A stretch of DNA of 64,000 bases. Origin: Kordiimonadaceae bacterium UBA4441. Its GTDB lineage: Bacteria; Pseudomonadota; Alphaproteobacteria; Sphingomonadales; Emcibacteraceae. Where the stretch lies: assembly GCA_002390425.1 (NCBI GenBank), contig DGPL01000042.1, forward strand, positions 1 to 64,000, written 5' to 3'. Of the stretch, positions 8,151 through 17,017 are shown piece after piece. Below the pieces are notes generated by a model. The model made no database searches and was not told the origin of the DNA. It worked only from the letters and a program-made list of their open reading frames with translations. A program made the position numbers and the translations under genes. How positions within the stretch are numbered: the first letter of the stretch is position 1; each line of letters starts with the position of its first letter.

Positions 8151-8567
8151 ATGAGCGATACGAAAACCGGTCAATGCCTTTGTGGATCAATAAAAATAAC
8201 TGCAACTGCCGATATGGAACATTTTGGTGCGTGTCACTGCGCCATGTGCCGAAAATGGTCCGGCGGGCCATTTATGGAAGTTCAATGTGATGATGGAATT
8301 GAAATAGTGGGCGAAGAAAATGTCACCATATATAATTCATCTGAATGGGCCGAACGTGGCTTTTGTAAAAATTGCGGCACCCATCTTTTTTACCGCGTAA
8401 AAGGAAATCCTAAACATTATGTCTCCATCGGTCTATTTGCAGATAGCATTGATCCCGTATTAACAGAGCAAGTATTTATCGACCGCAAACCATCCGGTTA
8501 TAGTTTCGAGCAAAAAACGAAGAATTATACCGAGCAGGAAATATTCGACATGTTCGCGGGTGATTAA
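8151..8567 (+). CDS. GFA/CENP-V family zinc protein
   Basis: A 138-residue protein of the glutathione-dependent formaldehyde-activating (GFA) fold. The zinc ligands are visible: GQCLCGSI near the start, CHCAMCRKWSG (about residues 30-40) and FCKNCGTHLFYR (about 76-87). The start at 8151 is chosen because a perfect AGGAGG lies 8 bases upstream; an earlier in-frame ATG at 8097 has no such site. Most GFA-domain proteins are not proven formaldehyde enzymes, so the substrate is open. It is monocistronic. Confidence 0.85.
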   Translation: MSDTKTGQCLCGSIKITATADMEHFGACHCAMCRKWSGGPFMEVQCDDGIEIVGEENVTIYNSSEWAERGFCKNCGTHLFYRVKGNPKHYVSIGLFADSIDPVLTEQVFIDRKPSGYSFEQKTKNYTEQEIFDMFAGD

Positions 8568-8711
8568 ATATTAATGATAGATAAAACTTATCATTAAGAC
8601 CTGCAATAACAATTATACTTATCAAAAACAATCCAATATAACTATTTATACAGTCAGTATGATTGGTTTTTACATACAGTCTTTTGATTGGTCTAAGATT
8701 TCTTTATTGTA

Positions 8712-8799
8712 GGTCCGGATTACAATTGTACCCCCTTAAGCCGGACTACGTTACTGGCCCGAGATGATGCTCCCAGCATCTCTCGGGCTCCTTTTTTTT
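8712..8799 (+). ncRNA. Candidate small RNA
   Basis: The stretch has no frame but folds into two stems. GTCCGG (8713-8718) pairs with CCGGAC (8741-8746), exposing the loop sequence ACCCCCTTAAG, which is complementary to Shine-Dalgarno-like AAGGGGG. A terminator stem follows, with eight T residues. A weak promoter, TTGATT (8684-8689) and TATTGT (8705-8710), is present. Upstream lie two direct repeats of ACAGTC..TGATTGGT (8651-8668 and 8677-8692). This is the two-hairpin plan of alphaproteobacterial sRNAs; I cannot match it to a named family. Confidence 0.5.
8757..8799 (+). terminator. Rho-independent terminator
   Basis: GCCCGAGATGATGCT pairs with AGCATCTCTCGGGC across a 3-base loop with a single bulge, followed by eight T residues. 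It works only on the plus strand, so it ends the candidate sRNA or read-through from the GFA gene, not the antiporter gene. Confidence 0.85.
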
Positions 8800-8815
8800 C
8801 AGTAACAGAAAATAT

Positions 8816-10390
8816 TTAACTGTCGCTTTCATCCATAATTTTTAAAGCTTGTTCGGCGAAACCAACGCCGGCCTTCTGATAAAAATTAAATACAACATCA
8901 ATTCCGGCTGATAAGAGCTTGTCTCTATTGTCATCATATTTAGCAATCCCTGCGAGTTTGCCTGTATAATTAACGAGCCTAAGTTGCTTCACGGTTTCTA
9001 TGATATCTTTATGATTGGGGATAGCGAACATAATCATTTCAATCTTTTCGATATTAATTGTTTCCCATAAAAATGGGTCTTCCGCATCTGCTACAATGAC
9101 ATTACGCTTTTCCTGCTTATGTTCTAAGGCAAGCGACCTCATAAGCTCTATCCCCCAAACATTCTTATAATTTCGTTCAATAAGCGTTTTATAAGCGCCG
9201 GTCCCCACACGCCCCATACCAACAACGAGAATTGACGCATCTTGAGGAATTTCCAACTGGTCTTCCTCAAGTCTTTCGGGCTTTTCAAACCGTTTAATCA
9301 ATGATCGCCAATGAGCATAAATTCTGTGAGCGTAGGCATTAATTATGCTTGAGAATATAAATGAGAATGAAACAATCAAAGCCATAATGACCAGCCACTC
9401 TTTTGAGAGTAATCCAAATGAAACGCTCGCGGCAGTCACAATAAGACCAAATTCGCTATAATTGGCAAGACTAAGCGCGGCGAGCATGGAGCTGCGTCCT
9501 CGTAGTTTTAATTGTGTCATTATCACAAAAAATAACCCGGCCTTAAGAGGCAGTACGAGAGAGACGATCAAGGCGATCCATATCATATCGACGGTGGGTA
9601 AAGCCGTAAAACCGATTGAGAGGAAGAAGCCAATTAAAAATAAATCTTTAAAATGAAAGAGCGATTTTGCCAGCTCTTCGGATTTTGGTTGTCCGCTTAT
9701 GATAATTGCAACGACCAAAGCGCCTAACTGTGCTTTTAATCCAACCAATTCAAAAAGTTCACCGCCCGTATATGCAAGAAAGAAACCCGCAAGTGGTAAA
9801 AGTTCCCCATGACCGCAATATTGCAGAAGCTTTACAATCATCGGCCTTAAAAGTGGCAGTAAAAGTAAACCTATAGCCCATATTGACGGTAAGACATCGG
9901 TAGTGAAAGTAACAAAAACAACAGCCGCAATATCCTGAATTATAAGAATACCAATTGCGATTTGGCCGTGCCTTGATCTAAGCTCTGCTCTTTCTTCAAG
10001 TACTTTAACGGCACAAACTGTACTGCTAAAACTTAATGCGAAAGCGATCAGCAGGGAACCCGTTAATGATAAATCAGAGAAATACATAAGCCCTAACGAG
10101 CCAAGCAACAAACTATTCCCCGTTAAAAAAAGAACAATCATTAGCATATGACTGGTTGCTGTTCCCCAAATTTCCTTTTTCAAAAGACTTCTTACATCAA
10201 GCTTTAAACCGATGGTAAATAGCAGAAGAGTAATACCAATGTCGGACAGAGTTTCCAAAGTATCATCAGGGGTGACACCTGCTAAATGCAACCCAAACCC
10301 GGCAGCCAAATAACCAACGAGGGGGGGCAATTTTATTTGTCTTGCGAGGTAACCGCAAACAAAGGCAACTGCGATCCACATGTAATCCAT
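8816..10390 (-). CDS. CPA2 cation/proton antiporter, Kef type
   Basis: A 524-residue membrane protein. About 12 hydrophobic segments occupy residues 1-350, with the CPA2 signatures PPLVGYLAAGFGLH and LIAFALSFSSTVCAVKVLEE. A cytoplasmic RCK/TrkA-N domain follows (about 370-510) with the dinucleotide motif VGMGRVGTGAYKTL. It should exchange K+ or Na+ for protons under nucleotide-dependent gating. It is shorter than E. coli KefB/KefC (about 600) because only the N-terminal lobe of the regulatory region is present. No KefF/KefG-like ancillary gene is adjacent. Its own terminator is not evident. Confidence 0.85.
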   Translation of the reverse strand: MDYMWIAVAFVCGYLARQIKLPPLVGYLAAGFGLHLAGVTPDDTLETLSDIGITLLLFTIGLKLDVRSLLKKEIWGTATSHMLMIVLFLTGNSLLLGSLGLMYFSDLSLTGSLLIAFALSFSSTVCAVKVLEERAELRSRHGQIAIGILIIQDIAAVVFVTFTTDVLPSIWAIGLLLLPLLRPMIVKLLQYCGHGELLPLAGFFLAYTGGELFELVGLKAQLGALVVAIIISGQPKSEELAKSLFHFKDLFLIGFFLSIGFTALPTVDMIWIALIVSLVLPLKAGLFFVIMTQLKLRGRSSMLAALSLANYSEFGLIVTAASVSFGLLSKEWLVIMALIVSFSFIFSSIINAYAHRIYAHWRSLIKRFEKPERLEEDQLEIPQDASILVVGMGRVGTGAYKTLIERNYKNVWGIELMRSLALEHKQEKRNVIVADAEDPFLWETINIEKIEMIMFAIPNHKDIIETVKQLRLVNYTGKLAGIAKYDDNRDKLLSAGIDVVFNFYQKAGVGFAEQALKIMDESDS

Positions 10391-10485
10391 GTCGTTTTCC
10401 GATAAAGTATAAAGATTAAACCACTATTGAATCCTAATATTCCAAAATGCCGGCTGCAAGCAAAATCGAACCCCTTATTAATCGA

Positions 10486-11367
10486 TTAGCTCTTAAAATT
10501 GTTTTTAATGAATTTTAAAAATTTTTGTGTGGCAGCGGAAAGAACCCTATCTTCTAAATGTAACGCTTTAACGGCATATTTAATGGGCGGATTAAATCCT
10601 TTATAGTTAACATTTTCCGGTCTGTTAGATTTAGCGGTAACATCGTCAACTATTGCAACGCCACTGCCGAGTGCAACCATATTGCGCGCAACGAAATAAG
10701 TTTGTGTAATAATAGATGATTGATATGAAATTCCCTTTTCCTGCAATCTTAAATCAAGAAGCTCACTTAACGGGCCGCTGTCTTCGATGCTGACATAATC
10801 ATGATCAATTAAGTCTTCTAACTTAAGGCGGGCCGGCATATGATCAAATTCACCATTTCCATAAATACAGACAAGTTCCCCTTCTCCAATCTTTACTTCG
10901 TTTATACCGTCCATTTTGGGAGGGTTGAGGGCAAACCCAAGTTCCTTGTCATAATCAAAAAGTATTTTCATCATGCTTGCGAAATGTTCAGTTTGATAAA
11001 TAAATTGTGCAGATGAATTTTCACCACGAAATTTTTCAATCAATATCGGCAACACTTCTATACTAAGAGCGGCCACCGACACTATTCTGATCTTGCCTTC
11101 TTCAGGGTTTTTAAGGCTGTTTGCGGTATGCTTAAGTCGCGCAATTTTTTTATATATGGCTTCTGTTTCTTTATATAAAATATTGGCTTCACTGGTCGCG
11201 ATCAATCGGCCCCTGACGCGGCGAAATAGCAAAAAACCCAATTGATCTTCGGCGTGTTTTAATATTTTGCTGGCCGTCGGCTGTGCAATATTCAATGTTG
11301 CGGCAGCTTCGCTAATGGAGCCGCATGCATATACAGCATTAAAAATTTCAATTTGTCTTAAATTCAT
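10486..11367 (-). CDS. dgcR: LysR-type regulator of D-glutamate catabolism (DgcR-like)
   Basis: A 293-residue LysR regulator. The N-terminal helix-turn-helix reads MNLRQIEIFNAVYACGSISE and continues through AAATLNIAQPTASKILK; a periplasmic-binding-type effector domain fills residues about 90-290. It is divergent from dgcN-dgcA with 104 bases between. In marine bacteria such a LysR protein (DgcR) activates the dgcN-dgcA pair in response to D-glutamate; the same arrangement here supports the name. A palindrome at 11379-11393 is a candidate binding site. The role is inferred from context, since LysR sequence alone does not give the effector. Confidence 0.75.
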   Translation of the reverse strand: MNLRQIEIFNAVYACGSISEAAATLNIAQPTASKILKHAEDQLGFLLFRRVRGRLIATSEANILYKETEAIYKKIARLKHTANSLKNPEEGKIRIVSVAALSIEVLPILIEKFRGENSSAQFIYQTEHFASMMKILFDYDKELGFALNPPKMDGINEVKIGEGELVCIYGNGEFDHMPARLKLEDLIDHDYVSIEDSGPLSELLDLRLQEKGISYQSSIITQTYFVARNMVALGSGVAIVDDVTAKSNRPENVNYKGFNPPIKYAVKALHLEDRVLSAATQKFLKFIKNNFKS

Positions 11368-11378
11368 GAAATTATTAT

Positions 11379-11393
11379 ATAGCCTTGGGCTAT
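11379..11393. promoter_or_regulatory. Candidate LysR binding site
   Basis: ATAGCC-TTG-GGCTAT, a perfect 6-bp palindrome with the T-N11-A form typical of LysR boxes. It lies 12 bases before the regulator's start codon and 79 before dgcN. Confidence 0.45.
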
Positions 11394-11471
11394 GGATACA
11401 ATAGCTAATTTCATATGACTTTCATGATCATTAGGCATATAAGTTTTCAATATATTTTATGGAGATAAAAC

Positions 11472-12509
11472 ATGCCACAAATAGAAAAAGTAAAACGCGC
11501 CAATCAAAAAGAAACGATAAAAACACCGTATCATTTATTTCTTGGTTGCGGTGATAGCGAACTAGCCATCAAAACATCACGTGGAATTGCTGAGTTTAAT
11601 CCTGACATCTGTATCGGTGAAATTGCCGGTGGAGATAGCCCGCTAACCGTTGGCATGGAAAAGCTTTCCATTAAAGGAGCGGCGGAAAAGGGCGCGAAAA
11701 CGTTTGTTATTGGCTTAGCCAATGCTGGCGGGTATGTAGAACCGGAATGGGAACCCTATATTATTGAAGCCATCGAAAACGGCATGGATATCGCAAGCGG
11801 TCTTCATAGGAAGTTAGAAGAATTTCCAGCCATAAAGGAAGCGGCAGATAAGCACGGTGTCGAGCTTCATAATGTGAGACACGGATATACTGACTTAAAA
11901 ACAGGTACAGGCGAAAAAAGATCTGGCAAAAGATTACTTGCTGTAGGTACAGATTGTTCTGTCGGGAAAATGTATTCAACAGTTGCCATTACTAATGAAA
12001 TGAAAAAGCAAGGCTTTGACGTTGAATTTAAAGCAACAGGTCAAACGGGCGTATTGGTCGCCGGAAGCGGTATTTGTATTGATGCCGTGGTTGCTGATTT
12101 TATTGCGGGCGGCATAGAAGAACTTTCCCCATCAAATGATGAAAACCACTGGGATATCATTGAAGGTCAAGGATCACTGTATAATCCTGCATTCGCAGGC
12201 GTAAGCTTGGGATTACTTCATGGTGCACAGGCAGATATATTAATCATGTGTCACGAAGCTGGTCGTCCACATATCAAGGGACTGCCACATATGCCAATGC
12301 CAAGCATGGCGGATTGTATTGAGTTAAATTTAAAGCATGCAAGATTAACCAACCCTAATGCAAAACTAGGCGGAATTGCATTAAACTGCCGCAATTTAAG
12401 TGCAGAAGAAGGTGCAATGCAGCGCGCCGCATTAGAAGAAGAATTTGGTGTTCCCTGCTTTGATCCCATGATCACAGGTACAGCCGTTTTTGTGGAGACA
12501 TTAAAGTGA
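11472..12509 (+). CDS. dgcN: D-glutamate N-acetyltransferase DgcN (DUF1611)
   Basis: A 345-residue DUF1611 protein. The N-terminal domain (about 1-130) is followed by a P-loop-like C-terminal domain with LLAVGTDCSVGKMYSTVAI (about 156-174) and the late motif GQGSLYNPAFAGVSLGLLHG. DUF1611 proteins were long unassigned; DgcN was shown in marine bacteria to acetylate D-glutamate to N-acetyl-D-glutamate, which DgcA then racemises. The stop overlaps dgcA by 4 bases and an SD (GGAG) lies 10 bases before the ATG. The older generic annotation would be 'DUF1611 domain-containing protein'. Confidence 0.8.
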   Translation: MPQIEKVKRANQKETIKTPYHLFLGCGDSELAIKTSRGIAEFNPDICIGEIAGGDSPLTVGMEKLSIKGAAEKGAKTFVIGLANAGGYVEPEWEPYIIEAIENGMDIASGLHRKLEEFPAIKEAADKHGVELHNVRHGYTDLKTGTGEKRSGKRLLAVGTDCSVGKMYSTVAITNEMKKQGFDVEFKATGQTGVLVAGSGICIDAVVADFIAGGIEELSPSNDENHWDIIEGQGSLYNPAFAGVSLGLLHGAQADILIMCHEAGRPHIKGLPHMPMPSMADCIELNLKHARLTNPNAKLGGIALNCRNLSAEEGAMQRAALEEEFGVPCFDPMITGTAVFVETLK

Positions 12510-13495
12510 GAACATTTAAATTCAGCGCAGAGAAATTCGAGCTTCATACACCTTTCGTGATTTCACGAGGCACACGCGTGGATACCACCGTGATCGTCGT
12601 CAAAATTGAGGAAGACGGATTTAAAGGATGGGGCGAGAGTTGCCCTACCCCACATTATGGAGAATCCGTGGAAAGCGTGATGGCACAAATCGAAGAGATC
12701 GCCACCAAAATGGAAGCGGGACTTTCCCGTGAGGAATTACAATCTGCATTGCCACCAGGTGCTGCCCGAAATGCCGTTGATTGTGCGTTATGGGATTTAG
12801 AAGCCAAGATGAAAGGCAAAACCATAGCCGAATTGATGGGGCATGCCTGGCCGGATAATTTAAAATCCGTTGAAACAATTAGCATTGGTGAGGCAGCTGC
12901 CATGGGCGCAAAAGCCAAAAAGCTTGCGAATTTTCCAACCATAAAAGTAAAAATGAATGCGGACGACATTGAAGGACGCATTAAAGCCGTTCATGAAAAT
13001 GCGCCAAATGCGCGACTTATTGTTGATGCCAACGAAAGCTGGAATGCGGATATTGTGAAACGCGTCGCCGGAACATTAAAAGAAAACGGTGTTGTGATGC
13101 TGGAGCAGCCCGTCCCGCCCAAAAATGATGAAGATTTACGCGGCATAAATGCGCCCTTGCCGCTTGGTGGTGATGAAAGTTGCCATGTGGCGGCTGATCT
13201 TGAACGACTTCATGGGATATATGACGTTGTTAATATCAAACTTGATAAAACAGGCGGATTAACGGAAGCGAAAAAACTACTCGATCAAGCGAAAGACATG
13301 GGGTTTGATATTATGGTTGGCTGTATGGTTGGCACATCGCTTTCGATGGCAGCGGGAATGTTTACCGCGACGGAAGCCAGTTATGTGGATCTTGATGCCC
13401 CGACAATGTTAAGCACGGACCGCGATTATGCCCTTACCATTAAAGATGGGCAAATGAGCGCTCTTAATCCAAAATTATATGGTGGAGCGGCTTAA
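12506..13495 (+). CDS. dgcA: N-acetyl-D-glutamate racemase DgcA (enolase superfamily)
   Basis: A 329-residue member of the mandelate racemase/muconate-lactonising branch of the enolase superfamily, resembling L-Ala-D/L-Glu epimerases. Catalytic pieces visible are the KVKMN lysine segment (about 149-153), metal ligands in LIVDANESWN and LEQPV, and the late DKTGG motif with its lysine. Dipeptide epimerase is the usual automatic label, but coupling to dgcN (4-base overlap) points to conversion of N-acetyl-D-Glu to N-acetyl-L-Glu, feeding L-glutamate metabolism. The start is GTG at 12506. Confidence 0.78.
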   Translation: MRTFKFSAEKFELHTPFVISRGTRVDTTVIVVKIEEDGFKGWGESCPTPHYGESVESVMAQIEEIATKMEAGLSREELQSALPPGAARNAVDCALWDLEAKMKGKTIAELMGHAWPDNLKSVETISIGEAAAMGAKAKKLANFPTIKVKMNADDIEGRIKAVHENAPNARLIVDANESWNADIVKRVAGTLKENGVVMLEQPVPPKNDEDLRGINAPLPLGGDESCHVAADLERLHGIYDVVNIKLDKTGGLTEAKKLLDQAKDMGFDIMVGCMVGTSLSMAAGMFTATEASYVDLDAPTMLSTDRDYALTIKDGQMSALNPKLYGGAA

Positions 13496-13514
13496 CAACC
13501 ACTTTATCAATCGA

Positions 13515-14840
13515 TTATTTTTTAGTGCGAATTGCTTTAATACGGCCAAATATCAGGGGTAATGTTAATGCAATAACAATGCCCACGGCAATTTCATTCA
13601 TGGCGATAAAACAGGCCAACACAATCATGATTAATCGATCGATTGTTTGAGTAGCCGTTTTGAAGGCTAGACGGCTACAAGCTATTCCCGTTATTAGCAA
13701 TGTAAGCATCAGTGAAACAGGCATAAATGGTTTTAAGAATGTGACAATCGGCAGCCATAAAAACCCGATGGGTATAGCATAATAATAAAAGGCAGAAATG
13801 CCGCCAATGAAATGGTCTAACTTTTCTTTTCCTTCTTTCCAGCGGTCCGCGACGATGATTTGTGCCCCTGCCCATAAGACCCCCTGTGTCGGGAAGAATG
13901 GAACAGTAACAGCCATTAAAAAATTCCTGATGGCAAGTGCATAATGTGAACGGTTCATATTAAATTCAATGATATCATCAGGACGTTCATTTTGATGTTC
14001 TTCGACAATTGATTTTCCGGTTAATAAATCACCGAACAACAATAAATAAGTCATCATGACGATGGGAACGGCATTTATATAGTAGCTAAAACTTGGCCAT
14101 CCAATAACAATGGGGGACGCTTTATTCCATAAACTATTAAAGGGTGGATTTAAAAAACCATTTACAATATTAAAATCAAATTCATCAAATAAATACCCCG
14201 TAAACCCCACAACAATCAAGACGGGCAATAATCCAAAAGACGCGACAAAACCAATGATTTTTGACTGTTTCTTCCATTTCTGAAAATGGGGTAGATAAAA
14301 AATAATAATGCTTAAAAAAATCGCGCTTATAAATGAAACAGGCATTAATTCAAAGTTCGAAAAATCATCATAAAAAATACGCTTAAAGGCGGCAAGTGCG
14401 GCACCAAAAATAATCCCGGCTTTAAGCGCCGTCGGGATACTATCAATCAATTTTTGCCCCAGTCCCGTAACAGCCATAAGAAGGCAAAGGAACGAAAATT
14501 CAAGTGACAGAGCTGTCATCATTTTAAATCGTTCTGCGGGGTCCGCCAAATCACCGAGAACCGTAACTAAGACCAGCGGTAATGCAGCCGTGATCCACCC
14601 CGCCGCATAGGGTTCGCCAAAAACCATAATGTGTGACGTTACCAATATCATGTGAAGCATGGCCAATGTTACGGCTTCCTCAAACGTGAGGCCAAATGAA
14701 GCGGTTAATAAAGGCACCAAAGCAAGTCCCGTCGAAAGAGAGACAACCAGTCCTTGCGCAAGCAATGCCCAATCAATACGCATATTTAGAAAGGGGATAT
14801 AGGCGCGAAATATTCCCCATTTGAAACCGGATTTCATCAT
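13515..14840 (-). CDS. Uncharacterised permease, NCS2/SulP-like
   Basis: A 441-residue integral membrane protein with about 12 hydrophobic segments. Features such as GLALVPLLTASFGLTFEEAV near the N-terminus and IPTALKAGIIFGAALAAFKRI in the middle resemble the UraA/SulP-type inverted-repeat fold, but I recognise no exact family. It is convergent with dgcA, 19 bases away, so it is not in that operon. A role in D-glutamate uptake is possible but unsupported. The gene is monocistronic. Confidence 0.6.
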   Translation of the reverse strand: MMKSGFKWGIFRAYIPFLNMRIDWALLAQGLVVSLSTGLALVPLLTASFGLTFEEAVTLAMLHMILVTSHIMVFGEPYAAGWITAALPLVLVTVLGDLADPAERFKMMTALSLEFSFLCLLMAVTGLGQKLIDSIPTALKAGIIFGAALAAFKRIFYDDFSNFELMPVSFISAIFLSIIIFYLPHFQKWKKQSKIIGFVASFGLLPVLIVVGFTGYLFDEFDFNIVNGFLNPPFNSLWNKASPIVIGWPSFSYYINAVPIVMMTYLLLFGDLLTGKSIVEEHQNERPDDIIEFNMNRSHYALAIRNFLMAVTVPFFPTQGVLWAGAQIIVADRWKEGKEKLDHFIGGISAFYYYAIPIGFLWLPIVTFLKPFMPVSLMLTLLITGIACSRLAFKTATQTIDRLIMIVLACFIAMNEIAVGIVIALTLPLIFGRIKAIRTKK

Positions 14841-14960
14841 GTTTAATACATAACGAGGAAAGGAAATTTTTAAAAGAAAAGAATAATTTTTCGTTTGTTT
14901 CTTATATTATCATTTCATAATATATTATATGTAAAGTAACTATAAAGGTTTGAAGGTACT

Positions 14961-15416
14961 ATGTCTTTTGAGATAAACTCAGAAAAAACAAAACAGCATC
15001 CCGTCATCATCGATTTTCTAGAAACCGTTGATCAGGTGACAAGAGGTGAAGTCCTTAAATTTGAGCAGGTTCAATCAAAAGAACTTTTTAAATATTCAAA
15101 TTCCTTAATGATAGCAGAGTTTGATTTTGAAAAAGATGATTTCAAATTTCGTTTTTGCGGCAGCAATATTACGGAATATTACGCGATGAACATCACCGGA
15201 AAATATATTTCTGAAACAACAGATGAAAAGTTTTCGGTACATTTCATTCAAAACTATAAAGACATCATGCGCGAGAAAAAGAATATTTTTTATTATGGGA
15301 CGCTTCAGCCGCGTGGTAAAGATTATATTGACTGGTATCAGGTCAGCATGCCTCTAGAAAGAAATGGCAAAGTTAACGAAGTGATTTCTTTTGTCTTTGT
15401 TGACCTTCAAATTTAA
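14961..15416 (+). CDS. PAS-domain protein
   Basis: A 151-residue protein consisting of one PAS-like domain. The alphaproteobacterial PAS_5 pattern shows in LMIAEFDFEKDDFKFRFCGSNITEYYAMNITGKYI and the closing DWYQVSMPLERNGKVNEVISFVFVDL. No output domain is attached, so it may act through a partner protein or bind a ligand on its own. It stands between a permease on the other strand and an aldehyde dehydrogenase with its own leader, and is probably monocistronic. Function unknown. Confidence 0.7.
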   Translation: MSFEINSEKTKQHPVIIDFLETVDQVTRGEVLKFEQVQSKELFKYSNSLMIAEFDFEKDDFKFRFCGSNITEYYAMNITGKYISETTDEKFSVHFIQNYKDIMREKKNIFYYGTLQPRGKDYIDWYQVSMPLERNGKVNEVISFVFVDLQI

Positions 15417-15561
15417 ACAACACGTCCATTTCATTTTAAAAATCATTCATTTTTAAAAAAGGCATGGAAATGATCATTAACATTTTCAATTTTCATCCAA
15501 TCGCGCTTGTACTTATGTCATGCCTGTGAAATAGTATTTATGAAGCAATAAGGACGATTAC

Positions 15562-16995
15562 ATGCATAAGCTCAATCAATTTTATATTAATGGTGAATGG
15601 CAAGATGCTGGCATTGTTGGACATTTGGAAATTACCAACCCGGCGACTGGTGGCACAATTGGTGAAATCGCCATGGGGAATGCGGATCATATCAACCAAG
15701 CTGTCGCCGCCGCAAAAGAGGCATTTAAAACATTTTCAAAAACCACCAAGAAAGAACGGTTAGGGTATTTGGAAAGAATGCTCGAGTTATACAACGAGCG
15801 ATATGATGATATTGCCGATGCAATTCGTCAAGAAATGGGCGCTCCAAAAGAATTTTCAAAAACGGATCAAGCATTTACCGGTCGTCGCCACATTACAACT
15901 GCCATTGAAGCGTTAAAAAATATTCCGTTAAGCGAAGACCGTGAAGGTTATCAATTAAGACATGAACCCATTGGTGTTTGTGGACTTATAACGCCGTGGA
16001 ATTGGCCGATTAATCAAATCGCCTGTAAGGTGCCCCCCGCCATTGCAGCGGGATGTACGATGGTTTTAAAACCGAGCGAGTTTTCACCATTGTCCGCGAA
16101 AATGTTCGCAGAGATCATTCATGATTCTGGTGTGCCAAAAGGCGTTTTTAATATGGTGTTTGGCGATGGCCCAACGGTTGGTGCGACCTTAAGTGAACAT
16201 CCTGACGTTGATATGATTTCATTCACGGGTTCAACCCGTGCCGGTATTGCCATTGCACAAGCCGCCGCCCCAACCATCAAGCGTGTTTCACAAGAGCTTG
16301 GCGGCAAATCACCGGTTATTTTAACGGATGATATTGATCTTGAAAAAGTCGTGCCGAATTGTGTTTGGCTCTGTATGGAAAACACGGGGCAGTCTTGTAA
16401 TGCGGGTACGAGGCTTTTGGTGCCGGCAAAATTACATGATCAGGTGGTTGATATCGCCGTGAAAGCAACAGCAGGATATAAAACGGGTAACCCACTTGAA
16501 GACGACACCGATATCGGACCACTCGCCAATAAAGGACAATTTGAAAAAGTGAAGGCCATATTAGAGGAAGCAGAAAAGCATTACCCAAAACCCGTGATCG
16601 GCGGCGCAGGCCCCGTTGAAGGATTAGACGCCGATCATGAAAATGGATTTTTCGTTAAACCAACAATTTACGCAGGGCTTGATAATGATCATATGATTGC
16701 GAAACAAGAAGTCTTTGGTCCAGTGCTCGCTATCTTACCTTATGAAACACTTGATGAAGCGATAGAGATTGCCAATGACACGCCTTATGGGCTTTCTTCT
16801 TATATCTATTCAAATGATGATAAGACTATAGACCGTTTAACATCAGAGCTTAGAACAGGAATGGTGCATGTTAATGGTGCATCGCTTGCGCCAATGGGAC
16901 CATTTGGTGGGTATAAACAATCCGGCAACGGAAGAGAATGGGGTCAATTCGGTCTAGAAGAATTTTTAGAAATTAAATCAGTCCTTAAAAAATAA
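15562..16995 (+). CDS. NAD(P)-dependent aldehyde dehydrogenase
   Basis: A 477-residue aldehyde dehydrogenase of ordinary length. The family hallmarks are all present: TPWNWPINQ, KPSEFSPLSA, the general-base glutamate in QELGGKSP and the catalytic cysteine in NTGQSCNAGTR; the C-terminus has GPFGGYKQSGNGRE. It oxidises an aldehyde to the acid; the substrate is not evident. An AAGGA ribosome site precedes the ATG. It is followed after 22 bases by the ThuA-like gene, so the two may be cotranscribed. Confidence 0.92.
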   Translation: MHKLNQFYINGEWQDAGIVGHLEITNPATGGTIGEIAMGNADHINQAVAAAKEAFKTFSKTTKKERLGYLERMLELYNERYDDIADAIRQEMGAPKEFSKTDQAFTGRRHITTAIEALKNIPLSEDREGYQLRHEPIGVCGLITPWNWPINQIACKVPPAIAAGCTMVLKPSEFSPLSAKMFAEIIHDSGVPKGVFNMVFGDGPTVGATLSEHPDVDMISFTGSTRAGIAIAQAAAPTIKRVSQELGGKSPVILTDDIDLEKVVPNCVWLCMENTGQSCNAGTRLLVPAKLHDQVVDIAVKATAGYKTGNPLEDDTDIGPLANKGQFEKVKAILEEAEKHYPKPVIGGAGPVEGLDADHENGFFVKPTIYAGLDNDHMIAKQEVFGPVLAILPYETLDEAIEIANDTPYGLSSYIYSNDDKTIDRLTSELRTGMVHVNGASLAPMGPFGGYKQSGNGREWGQFGLEEFLEIKSVLKK

Positions 16996-17017
16996 ATAGC
17001 AAAGAATGGGAAAAACT

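Noticed and set aside
8757..8799. Terminator of the Kef-type antiporter
   Set aside because: The T-run lies only on the plus-strand side, while the antiporter gene is transcribed on the minus strand.
12506..13495. Naming the enolase-superfamily gene as L-Ala-D/L-Glu dipeptide epimerase
   Set aside because: The fold fits, but the 4-base overlap with the DUF1611 gene and the LysR neighbour match the D-glutamate DgcN-DgcA pathway better.
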